Positions 35,162 to 45,124 of a stretch of DNA of 64,000 nucleotides are shown piece by piece. Numbering within the stretch: position 1 is the first letter of the stretch; each line of letters begins with the position of its first letter. Position numbers and translations under genes: made by a program. The stretch comes from Xiphydria camelus (lineage: Eukaryota; Arthropoda; Insecta; Hymenoptera; Xiphydriidae), in NCBI GenBank assembly GCA_963678675.1, contig OY783194.1, positions 19,756,278-19,820,277 of the forward strand. Reading direction: 5' to 3'. The notes beneath the pieces are model-generated. The model saw only the letters and a program-made list of their open reading frames with translations. It did no database searches and was not told the origin of the DNA.

Positions 35162-35509
35162 TATATACGAGTACATACATCCTACCCTTGGGTCATGTAT
35201 GACCCGAAGGACTTAAGTGTAAGTATAAATGAGGGCCGTACGAGGGTTAATTATGAAATTATGTACAATACCACCACACACCATACGATTTGCAGGGAAT
35301 TGGAGAGGGGAGCAGGGCGATTGGATCGACTGAGCATCCAACTTCCCTGTTTAGGGAGGCTGGTCTAAAATGGGACCAATTGCACTACTCACGTGGCAAT
35401 CTTTAGGGACCCTGCAGATTGGCCCCTGCAAATTGCCTCATGAGTGGGCCGCTTAAGTTTACGCATGGTTGAGATCGGTGAAATGGGGCAGGGTCGAGAG
35501 CGCTGCTAT

Positions 35510-35930
35510 ACTTTATGTTATCCGTAGTAATTTTGCCTCCTGATCACGAATCCGGGGTCAAAATTTGGCCGTCACATCACATTTTTTTTAACCTCAAAAA
35601 ACCAGCCACACAGATCATGATTTTCAAAAAGTTAATGGATTTAAACGAAATTCGGTATAGGGTTTTTTTTTGGGTCGCTGATCACGAATCTGAAGTCGAA
35701 TTTCAAAAATTCAAGATGGCGGACGAGATTTTCGAAAATCGACGGATTCATGCCAAATTGGTACAGGGGGTTTTACTGGGTCGCCGATCACGAATCTGAA
35801 GTCAGATTTCAAAAATTCAAGATGGATCCAATATGGCGAACGAGATTTTCGGAAATCGACGGATTCATGCCAAATTTGGTATAGGGGTTTTTTGTTCGGT
35901 CGCTGATTACAAATATGATGTTATATTTGC
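35510..35930 (+). repeat. tandem units with GGTCGCTGATCACGAATC
   Basis: Units near 35530, 35674, 35779 and 35899 share GGGTCGCTGATCACGAATCT, AATTCAAGATGGCGGA and GATTCATGCCAAATTGGTA. The reading frame is a repeat artefact. Confidence 0.65.
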
Positions 35931-36147
35931 AAAAGTTTCATGTTTAAACAATTATCTACTTGTTCTGTGGGTGATGCCATTTCGGCTGAAAGTTCGATTC
36001 CCTTTATAAAACCTTTTAATTTTCTCCGTTTCACCATACCTCTCACCGTTTCCGAGATATTTGCATAAACTCATTGTTTAATTAAATAAATAACTGAATT
36101 GCCCTGTTTGATAGTGCATCCACGATTGAATATTCGACCTTGTACGC

Positions 36148-36594
36148 TGTTAAAAATGGTTTGAATCTTAACACTAGAACTACCGAATGGTCGCGCTTTA
36201 TAAGACGGTCGTTTTGGCGGGTGATTATCTCGTTATCCGTGGATTTTTCGTCCACACTGCTATAGAACTTTTTTGTAGACCGAAATGTGCTCTACAAAAA
36301 AGTATTGTACCAATTTCGACAAAAACCTCACGGGTTACGAAATAATTGAGGTTGAATGGAACTCGAATAAGACACCGGTCAAATTGACCGGTTGCGGTAG
36401 TTCTAGTGTTAAAAATCAAAAGTACCTGAATTTTCAGTAGCTTTGGAATACTTATTACTGTATTTCAATATTCATTTTCGTTTGGAATTTTAGTCAAGAA
36501 AATGAATATTGAAATACAGTAATAAGTAATCCAATGCTATTGAAAATTCAGGTATTTTTGAGTCTTAAGATTCAAGCTATTTTTGACAGTGTAT
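36148..36594. repeat. palindromic MITE carrying a nested TTAA MITE
   Basis: CTGTTAAAAATGGTTTGAAT ... TACCTGAATTTTCAGTAGC pairs with GCTATTGAAAATTCAGGTA ... ATTCAAGCTATTTTTGACAG. The left arm is split by the insert 36173-36408. Confidence 0.8.
36169..36412. mobile_element. piggyBac-type MITE, 236 bp
   Basis: TTAA at 36169-36172 and 36409-36412 flank ends CACTAGAACTACCG and inverted CGGTAGTTCTAGTG. Noncoding; contains GACACCGGTCAAATTGACCGG. Confidence 0.8.
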
Positions 36595-37204
36595 CTCTCA
36601 CTTTTTCTGAGATATTTTTATAATTGTATTGTGTTTAAACAAACTACCGAAATGCTTTGTTCGGTAATACCATCACGGCTGAAAGTTTCATCCCCATCGA
36701 AACGGCAAAATTCTCTCCGTTTCACCGTATCTCTCACCGTTTCCGAGATATTTGCATTAGTTTATTATTTAAACAACTTATCGGCTCGTACGTTTCGGTA
36801 ATAAAATCGGGGCTGAAGATTCGACTTGCTAGATTGTTTTCAAGATATTTACATAAGTTTATTCTTCAAACAAATTATCGATTCGCTTTTCTACGGTAAT
36901 ATTATATTAATACGATTTAAAGTTCGACCCCTTTCAAAATCCCAATATTTTCTCCGTTTCGTCGTATCTCTCACCGTTTCCGAGATATTTGCAAAAATGT
37001 ATTGTATTATCTAAACAAATTGTTAAACAATTTATCGATTCGCTATATACGGCAATACCATCACGGCTGAAAGTTCAAGTCTCTAGACGAAACACCGAAA
37101 TTTGTTCCGTTTCGCCGCATCTCTCATCGTTTTTAAGATACTTGCAGAAGTTTATTGTTCAAATAATTTAGCAACTCGATTATGACTAAGGAATAAATCC
37201 ATTA

Positions 37205-39459
37205 TACAGGGTGGTCCAGGTTAAACGTCATTAATTTTGATAGGTGATAGAACAACAACAAAATAGTACTTTCATGAGAAAACTGTTAAAAAATGTTTCT
37301 TAACAAGGATACAGGGTGTAAAAGTGTTGGACAAAAACTGGTTTTCTCATCATAACTTCTAAACCACTGGATCGATTTCCATCAAATTTCGCACACAGAC
37401 CTAATGTAGTACACCTCTAACAATAAGTAATGATTAAAATCATTTAAAGAAATTCTCCAGTGGCAGATACTGGGGGTCAGCACCCCTTCTCCTCCTCCCA
37501 ATCTTCGGTGCACCTGAATATTTTACAAAGAAAATTCAATTTTGGTATTCCCTGGTTAATTTAGAAAAAAAATTACCCTTGCAAATTTTTGATTTATGGC
37601 TTCGTTTTTGAGATACTTATTTGAATTTATAAGGTTGCAAGCAGGCCGAAACTGTTTTCAATATTTTATTACTGACTAACATACATCAAAGATACAAAAA
37701 AAAAGCAAATAAACAAATTAATTATGTTTTACGGTAAGTTCTCAAAATGGAATCCACACCGACCTCAATGCATTTTTGAATTCTTTTGGCCACGGAATTA
37801 ATTGCCGCTAAGACTTGAGGACGATTTCTCTTCAGTTGACGGTACGCCTCTTCAATACGTTCCACCAGCTCTTCTCGTGTTTCCATTGTCGTCGCGTAAA
37901 TAATGTCTTTTAAGTATCCCCTGGACATGAAAATCCAAAGGCGTAATTCTGGTGATCTTGGAGGCCACGCCACTGGCCCCCTTTCAGCTTCTGGCTGATC
38001 AATTTGTGTCAACCGCCCTATCCATCTCTCTGGATAGCTTACATTCATCCTGCCCTCACCTGTCTTCCAAAATGTGCGGGAGCACCGTCCATTTGGAACC
38101 AGCTATTCATTCGTGTAGCGATGGGTACTTCATCGAACATATCGAAAAGATGATTGGTCAAGAAGTTTAAAAAAAAGGTTAGTATTAAGCCGTGGAGGTA
38201 AAAAGAATGGACCAATAACGTAACTGTTTATAAGGCCCAGCAATTCATTAACGCTAAACTCATGTTGATAAGACCTAACACGGGTTTCTCTTGGATTTTC
38301 TAGAGCCAAAATATGACAATATATTGTGGTGGTTAAAAATTCCTGTAGCTTCATCTGTCCAAAGAATTGTTTGTAAAAATTCTGGATTATCTCCAAGTGA
38401 ATCAAGTAGCCAGTTACAAAATGTCATGCGACGGTTTTCGTTACCAGGGAGCAGATTCTGTACAGGCTGTAAATGGTATGGCTTCCTATGATCTTCATGA
38501 AGTACACGAAACACTATTGATTTTGATGTGTTCAAAGGTAACGCTGCCCGTCGAGAACTCAATCGAAAATTATTGTCAAATGTTCTCAGAATGGCATTTT
38601 CACGATTATTTCTTCTCCCAGGCCGCTCTGGATCTCGATTATGTTTCAAACCAAATTCTCGAAAATGGCGATGAATATTCACAAAAACACGAGCACTTGG
38701 TTGCCTTCGGTCTGGATACCGCCTTCGGTATTTCCTGACGGCAACCGCTGCACTTCCATCGCAAAATCCATAAATCAAATGCATGTCTGCATACGCAACA
38801 TTGCTAAACAGGGTCATTTTTCTGTAAGAAATTTTAATATTTACAAGAAATTAGGTACACGCACTCTACCAAACAGATACAACAAGTGACAAATGTATCA
38901 AAAATTTTGACATAAAAATGATTGAGGGTCACTTGATCGTCTCACTTTTTAGTCCGATTGGCAAGTCAAGGCTTTCTCGATTTTTTAAATTTAGCGCAGC
39001 TTTTAAGCTTGGCTTTAGACGTGTTTGCAACCCTTTAAATTCAAATAAGTATCTAAAAAACGAAGCCATAAATAAAAAATTTGCAAGGGTAATTTTTTTT
39101 CTAAATTAAACAGGGAATCCAAAAGTTGAATTTTCTTTGTAAAATATCCAGTGGCGCCGAAAATTGGGAGAGGGGGAAGGGAGTGCCGACCCCCAGTAAC
39201 TACGCCACTGAAGAATTTCTTTAAATGATTTTAATCATTACTTAGAGGTGTACTACATTAGTCTGTGTGCGAAATTTGATGGAAATCGATCCAGTGGTTT
39301 AGAAGTTATGATGAGCAAACAAGTTTTTGTCCAAAACTTTGACACCCTGTATCTTTGTTAGGAAACATTTTTTAACCAAACTTTCTCATGAAAGTCTACT
39401 TTTTTTTGTTGCTCTCTCACCTATCAAAATTAATGACGTTTAACCTGGACCGCCCTGTA
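37205..39459 (-). mobile_element. Tc1/mariner-like (IS630) element with about 450-bp inverted repeats
   Basis: Ends TACAGGGTGGTCCAGGTTAA and inverted TTAACCTGGACCGCCCTGTA. Arms stay matched through GACGTTTAACC, ATCGATTTCCATCAAATTTC and GATACTTATTTGAATTTA (37205-37650; 39010-39459). TA at both edges. Carries a broken transposase gene (37725-38817). Inserted in the CCGAGATATT tandem array. Confidence 0.85.
37725..38817 (-). pseudogene. Tc1/mariner-superfamily (DUF4817-type) transposase, frameshifted
   Basis: Pieces in order: an N-terminal helix-turn-helix part (DMHLIYGFCDGSAAVAVRKY, RRRYPDRRQPS), the core with FRVLHEDHRKPYHLQPVQNL and TILWTDEAT (first Asp), then in another frame SYVIGPFFLPPRLNTNLFF, then MNSWFQMDGAPAHFGRQVR (second Asp) near 38060-38110, then ERWIG...GPVAWPPRSPEL and a C-terminal helix up to RTYRKT. 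The third acidic site is altered (PPRSPELRLWIF where the family has PDLTPLDFF). At least two frameshifts. The same transposase C-terminus occurs in the MITE at 39779-40352. Confidence 0.8.
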
Positions 39460-39778
39460 TATCGCTCCTAAATTTCTTCCGGTTTATTGTATCTCTCACC
39501 ACTCTTATACATATTTGCATAAGTTTGAGTTTACCGCCTAACAAGAGCCTCGAAATTATTACCGCCATAGTTTGATATAATTGTAGCGTCATCTAACAGT
39601 GTAGATAGCAGACGAAATTTTGTTGAACCATCGAGTTTACTCTGAAGGTATAAAGATGGAGAGTGTGACGACGTTTCTTACAGATTAGCAAGGCTCATCT
39701 TTGAAGAGACATAACTCTTGAACCCGTTCATCGATTTGACTCTAGTTAGGCTCCCTTGAAAGCACTGGTCCGAAATTA

Positions 39779-40352
39779 TACAGGGTGTTCGGAAAAAACA
39801 CCGACACAGAAATAGGGGTGATAGGTTACGTCATTACAAGTATTTCGATATAAGGGACCTATACCCGCAAGCGCCCCCCCTTCTGGAGATATCAACTTTT
39901 CAAGTTTATAACGACCGAGGTTGATCAAAGTAGAATAATAAGAAACGTATCAAGATGGTAACGAATATTTAATTTTACGAGATACAAAAACAATGTACTA
40001 CAGCAAATGCTCAAAATGACGGCCACCCATGTCCATGCAACATCGGAAACGATTCTGGATAGATGTGCTACTGCGCAAACTGCTTGCGGAAAGGATAACC
40101 GCTTGGCTCAAGTCCTTGTATTTTTCGAAGATGATGCGGATACAAGGAGTTTTCATTTGTTTTTCAATTGTACAGGTAGACAAAAAACTCAATATTATTC
40201 TACTTTGATCAACCTCGGTCGTTATAAACTTGAAAAGTTGATATCTCCAGAAGGGGTCGCTTGCGGGTATAGGTCCCTTATATCAAAATACTTGTAATGA
40301 CGTAACCTATCACCCCTATTTCTGTGTCGGTATTTTTTCCGAACACCCTGTA
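39779..40352 (-). mobile_element. Tc1-family foldback keeping a transposase C-terminus
   Basis: Ends TACAGGGTGTTCGGAAAAAA and inverted TTTTTTCCGAACACCCTGTA, with arms of about 170 bp (ATAGGGGTGATAGGTTACGT, GGTCGTTATAAACTTGAAAA). The centre keeps a minus-strand C-terminus ending CCMDMGGRHFEHLL (40192-39998). Inserted at TA in the left arm of the giant inverted repeat; the right arm lacks it. Confidence 0.85.
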
Positions 40353-40515
40353 TATGATATTAATTTTGTAATCCGAAACGTCTTAGTTACTGAGAAATAA
40401 AAATCTCATTACAGATACGAATTATACGTGGAGTAAATTTAACCTCCTTGTGAGCTTCGTGGTGGGCGTTCCGCTTTCCTTAGTCCTTGGCGCGAGCCTC
40501 AATCGCGGCTCTTGA

Positions 40516-40517
<2 letters not shown>

Positions 40518-40576
<59 letters not shown>
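40518..40576. repeat. (AT)n microsatellite
   Basis: About 29 AT dinucleotides. The right-arm partner at 49226-49268 is shorter and interrupted. Tyr-Ile repeat frames here are artefacts. Confidence 0.95.
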
Positions 40577-40578
<2 letters not shown>

Positions 40579-41102
40579 AAAGGTACTTGTCGGGACCGCA
40601 AAAAGGACTCGTATACATTGGTATACATTACTCTACATTGAAATTGCGAGTTGTAATTTCAAGGTTAAAATCATATGTATACCTTAGTTTTTAAGATATA
40701 TTGAAAAATAGATATTTTTTATGTAATGGTACTATACGGGACCGATTTTTTTTTTATACAATGTGACTTATCAGGACCGTAACAATCCGGATATACGAAC
40801 GTACAGTAAAATATCAAAAGCGAGCAAAAATATCACAAAATATAAAGAAAACAAAAATATTTATTAAAACTCGACTGAATTACTCGCTACTCGAATAAAT
40901 TACTAGCCGTGTCTGAACTAAAAGTCTCGCTTGTTAAAGCTCGCTAGAGACTATGTACATATTATGTATAGGATGTCCGCGCAAAACCGACCAGTTGCAG
41001 GGATACCTTCGGCCGAGTTTGGTCCGTACTCGAGTCATTTACTTGCTTCACCGAACATAGGCAAATTATTTTAAAACATGTATTGAGATATACATATATA
41101 TG

Positions 41103-41335
41103 TCGCAGGGGCAAATAGTGACTTTTTAGGCAAATAGCTTTTGTGGCTTCGCTCATTTCACTCGCTCCGCCGTTTCTAGCCTAACCTAACCTACTTTAAT
41201 TTATTACCGAATCTAATTTATTTATATTTCAATGTGTTAGGTTAGGTTAGAATCGGCGGAGCGAGTGAAACGAGCAAAGCCACAAAAGCTAGTTGCCTAA
41301 TGTTACTATTTCCCTGCGACATATATATATATATA
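41103..41335. repeat. hairpin MITE with CCTAACC/GGTTAGG runs, left-arm copy
   Basis: GTCGCAGGGGCAAATAGTGA ... CACTCGCTCCGCCGTTTCT pairs with its inverse to 41320. The centre has CCTAACCTAACC and GGTTAGGTTAG, like insect telomere units but only two or three. The right-arm copy is at 47360-47585. Confidence 0.75.
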
Positions 41336-41467
41336 TAAACCAGCCTTTACACAATGCAACACTGAGATATCACGGCAAAAATATTTAAATAAATATTTAA
41401 TTTAAATATTTTTGCAGAGATATTTCAGTGTTGCATATTGTAGTAAGGCCGGTTTTAGCTTACGTTT

Positions 41468-41550
41468 GACATAGCTCGACGTTGGTACAATGCGAAAGCT
41501 GCAGTCTCGAAACATCTCATATCCTAAAGAGCGCAGGTTCGAGTCCCGTG
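41468..41550 (+). other. tRNA-like segment with perfect Pol III B box, copy 1 of 5
   Basis: GGTTCGAGTCC (41536-41546) matches the B-box/T-loop consensus. An A-box-like TTGGTACAATGCG lies about 45 bp upstream. Other copies are at 42300-42372 (+), 44205-44290 (-), 46316-46395 (-) and 47141-47220 (-). The acceptor stem does not pair well, so I do not call a tRNA gene; a tRNA-derived repeat is likelier. Confidence 0.5.
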
Positions 41551-44500
41551 TTTGAAAAAAAAAACCGACTAATTTTAATGAAATATAATTTGCAGTTTTG
41601 TAAACTGACCATTTCTACTGGCCATTTTATTTTATTTGTTGGCTTTGTTCAAACGTTTATTTCTGTTTTGTTATATATTTTGCACATTTATAACTCGGTC
41701 CCCGCAATTACCATTACGTCGTCGCTTCTGGTCCCCATAAGTGTATACATCCCTGAAATGAAATATTGAACACGAAATAAACTTAATTCAACCACATATT
41801 AAGAATGTACAGGTAGCCAAACGATTACATCATAAATTTCAATCATCTGAGCGGTATTGGGAAATAACGGAATATTTGGCCAAATTAATGCCAAGTCCAG
41901 CACATGTGAACGTAACGTCTGCTGGAGAAAATTAAAATGTGGAAAATGCTGTCAATCAACTGAATTTTACTTAAAGGTTTAAATTGAAGCCCGACTTGAT
42001 TGCAATTTTAACCAATTCAATTTCTAATTTACTAATAAACTTTTAAGATTTATCTAAAGAAACTGAAAATTATAATATGCGGTCCCGGTAAGTCCCGTTA
42101 CATCCCGGAAGCCGGTCCTCGTAGGTACCAATACGTCGAAAATTTGGATAATTTCAATGAAATATAATTTGCAGTTTAGTAAACTGACCATTTCTACCGG
42201 CCATTTTATTTTAATAAATATTTAATTTAAATATTTTTGCCGAGATATCTCAGTGTTGCATTGTATAATGGCCGGTTTTAGCTTATGATTGACATAGCTC
42301 GAAATTGGTACAATGCGAAAGCTGCAGTCTCGAAACATCTCATATGCTAAAGAGCTCAGGTTCGAGTCACGGGTTTGGAAAAAAACCGACACAATGTTGT
42401 CTAAAGACTAGAAGGGAAGCCACGCTTCCAGTGTTATCTATCTCGCTCACTTTCTGTCGCCACTCTTTCTTGGGAGATTTTCGGCGCGTGCGGTGGCGGA
42501 ACTCTTATACGGGGTGTCGTACATATCGCGCGGGAGCATTGGCGATCGGATATACCGGTGTGTTTAACCGGTTAACTTAACAATTAGTTTGTAAGAGATT
42601 GTTCGTACTTTTAAAATTTGTTTATTGCTGAATTTCAAACTTTATTAAGAATATGGATTATTGCAAACAATAATTTCACTAATTTATTCATTTAAGGGGC
42701 AATTACATAATATTCAAGGAAGATTATATTATAATCCTGAGTATACTCGTATGTACGAAAAAATTTATAAACCAGGTTTAACTAAAGTAAAATTCGATTG
42801 AACAGTTTCATAAATAATTAAATTCTATCGATACTTCAAAATTCATTTCTACTCGCCACCCGGTGTAGTCGCTCACGAAATACCGTAAACGTCGACACCG
42901 AACATGTGGCGTCCAGCAACGCGGCTCGCCTCTGTAGTCCCAACTTCAAAATACCGACGCACACACAGAGTAACCTTTCTTGTCTAGTCTATGTTCGGTG
43001 TTTGCTTGCAATTGTAACCAACTCAATTTCTAATTTACTAATAAACTTTTAAGATTTGTCCAAAGAAACTGAAAATTAAAATATGCGGTCCCGGTAAGTC
43101 CCGTTACATCCCGGAAGTCGGTCCTTGTAGGTACCAATACGTCGAAAATTTTGATAATTTTAATGAAATATAATTTGCAGTTTTGTAAACTGACCATTTC
43201 TACCGGTCATTTTATTTTATTTGTTGGCTTTGTCCATACGATTATTGCTGTTTTGTTAGATATTTTGCACATTTATGACTCGGTCCCCGCAATTACCATC
43301 ACGTCGTCGCTTCTGGTCCCCATAAGTATCTATACATCCCTGAAATGAAATATTGAATACGAAATAAACGTAATTGAACCACGTATTAAGAATGTCCACA
43401 TATTAAGAAGAAATCGGTTTTCAGGCTTGTCTCAGTTTTGCTTTCAAGTATCGAAATATAGAAAGTAAGATAAAATATAGAAACTAAGAGGTATGAATCT
43501 ATGTACGATTGAAATAAATAAGTTACAAAAAAATGCAAACTAATTTTTATTCCTCTACGGAAACCTTAAAAATTCGAATTGTTTGATACTTGTATAGGCA
43601 TAAATAGTTCTTACAATCGCAGGAATGACAGTAACGTAAAACCAATTCAGCCACCTTGCTAATCTTCAAACTAATTGGCCAATAAGAAAAGCCACAGATC
43701 ATGGACAATAATTCACGGCCCTTATTGGATAAGTTGGAAATCGTTCAACAAAGAATTATATAAATTTGCTTTCCACTGAAACAGAGAAAGCATTTAAAAT
43801 TAATTCCACTGATCAAAACTGCATCTATTTATTGTATGCAACTGATCACGTGTAAAGGAATTATCGGTAATCTGCATAAATATTTGACTTTCTCCCAAAA
43901 CCGCTCTGATGATTAAAATCTATGATGCAATCGTTTGGCTACCTGTACATTCTTAATATGTAGTTGAATTACGTTTATTTCGTATTCAATATTTCATTTC
44001 AGGGATGTATAGTCACTTATGGGGACCAGAAGCGACGACGTAATGGTAATTGCGGGGACCGAGTAGTAAATGTGCAAAATATCTAACAAGACAGCAATAA
44101 TCGTTTGAACAAAGTCAACAAATAAAATAAAATGGCCGGTAGAAATGATCAGTTTACAAAACTGCAAATTATATTTCATTAAAATTAGTCGGTTTTTTTT
44201 TCAAACCCGGGACTCGAACCTGCGCTCTTTAGGATATGAGATGTTTCGAGACTGCAGCTTTCGCATTGTACCAACGTCGAGCTATGTGTCAAACGTAAGC
44301 TAAAACCGGCCTTTATACAATGCAACACTGAGTTATCTCGGCAAAAATATTTAAATTAAATATTTATTAAAATGAAATTGCCGGTAGAAATGGTCAGTTT
44401 ACTAAACTGCAAATTATATTTCATTAAAATTATCCAAATTTTCGACGTATTGGTACCTACGAGGACCGACTTCCGGGATGTAACGGGACTTACCGGGACC

Positions 44501-44604
44501 GCATATTTTAATTTTCAGTTTCTTTGGACAAATCTTAAAAGTTTATTAGTAAATTAGAAACTTAATTGGTTAAAATTGCAATCAAGTCGCGCGCGGGCTG
44601 CAAT

Positions 44605-45124
44605 TTAACCCTCTGACGCTAAGCTCTTAGCAATCCCTGTCGCGTTAGCTGGAGAAAGGGAACAGCCAATCGCGCGCGGCCGCTTTATGTGTTAGTGACT
44701 GACGTCACAGAAATGGCCCCCCACTCTCATTCAGCCAGGCTCGTAGTTAGGGGCCTGCTCACTCATATACCGTGCTCACTCGCACTCACGGGATTTCGCG
44801 CGACGGCACGGCAATGAAATAGGGGCCCCATACACGGTACGATTCGTTGCCTCGATCCGTCGTTTCAAACTGATTGAAACGACGAATCGATAGGGTATGT
44901 CAACATAGTTAATGATTTACTTAGTCGAAGACTACTTCATTGTCACTATTTTAAAAAATGGCTTATTATAATCACACCGCAGGTAACTTTTAACGTTTCG
45001 TCGGTGCCCAGCGACCATACGGGTTGCGACGGCCCTGTCACTCTCTCCCCACTACACTAACGTCTCACGCTTGACTCTGCCCCGCGCAGTGGTGGGGAAT
45101 CGAGCTTTGCCGTCAGAGGGTTAA
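44605..45124. mobile_element. piggyBac-type MITE, 512 bp, in the spacer of the giant inverted repeat
   Basis: The insert 44609-45120 has ends CCCTCTGACG and inverted CGTCAGAGGG with TTAA on both sides. The paralogous empty site at 48130-48150 reads GGGCTGCAATTTAAACCTTT without the insert. Noncoding. Confidence 0.85.

Larger units (their letters stand above)
33676..35250 (-). mobile_element. piggyBac-type element, TTAA duplication, 1567 bp
   Basis: TTAA at 33676-33679 and 35247-35250; ends CCCTCGTACG perfect and inverted. Internal GGGTCTATAATGACCC, GGGTCATATATGACCC and GGGTCATGTATGACCC palindromes near both ends. Encodes a truncated transposase (33990-34460). Contains three tandem units of about 128 bp (34610-34940) and a smaller TTAA element (35028-35161). 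Confidence 0.85.
33281..35456 (+). mobile_element. PIF/Harbinger element with nested piggyBac
   Basis: The element 33284-35453 is flanked by TAA at 33281-33283 and 35454-35456, the 3-bp TWA duplication of PIF/Harbinger. TIRs begin AGCGGCCCACTCACGAGGCA (left) and inverted AGCGGCCCACTCATGAGGCA, matching beyond 40 bp. Contains a HARBI1-type gene start (33415-33676) interrupted by a piggyBac at TTAA 33676-33679. Confidence 0.85.
35940..37185 (+). repeat. degenerate tandem repeat (CTCACCGTTTCCGAGATATT units)
   Basis: CTCTCACCGTTTCCGAGATA followed by TTGCATAAGTTTATTGTT and GGCTGAAAGTTCGA recurs at about 36045, 36600, 36740, 36840, 36975 and 37120. One more unit is at about 39500, across the Tc1-like insertion. 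Interrupted by 36148-36594 and 37205-39459. Confidence 0.65.

Noticed and set aside
40487..40694. Poly-Tyr/Ile open frames
   Set aside because: (AT)n microsatellite.
41178..41255. CCTAACCTAACC / GGTTAGGTTAG as interstitial telomere repeat
   Set aside because: Only two or three units, placed symmetrically in a hairpin that also occurs in the other arm; part of a MITE.
41468..41550. Functional tRNA gene
   Set aside because: B box matches but acceptor and anticodon stems do not pair convincingly; five copies lie in a repeat.
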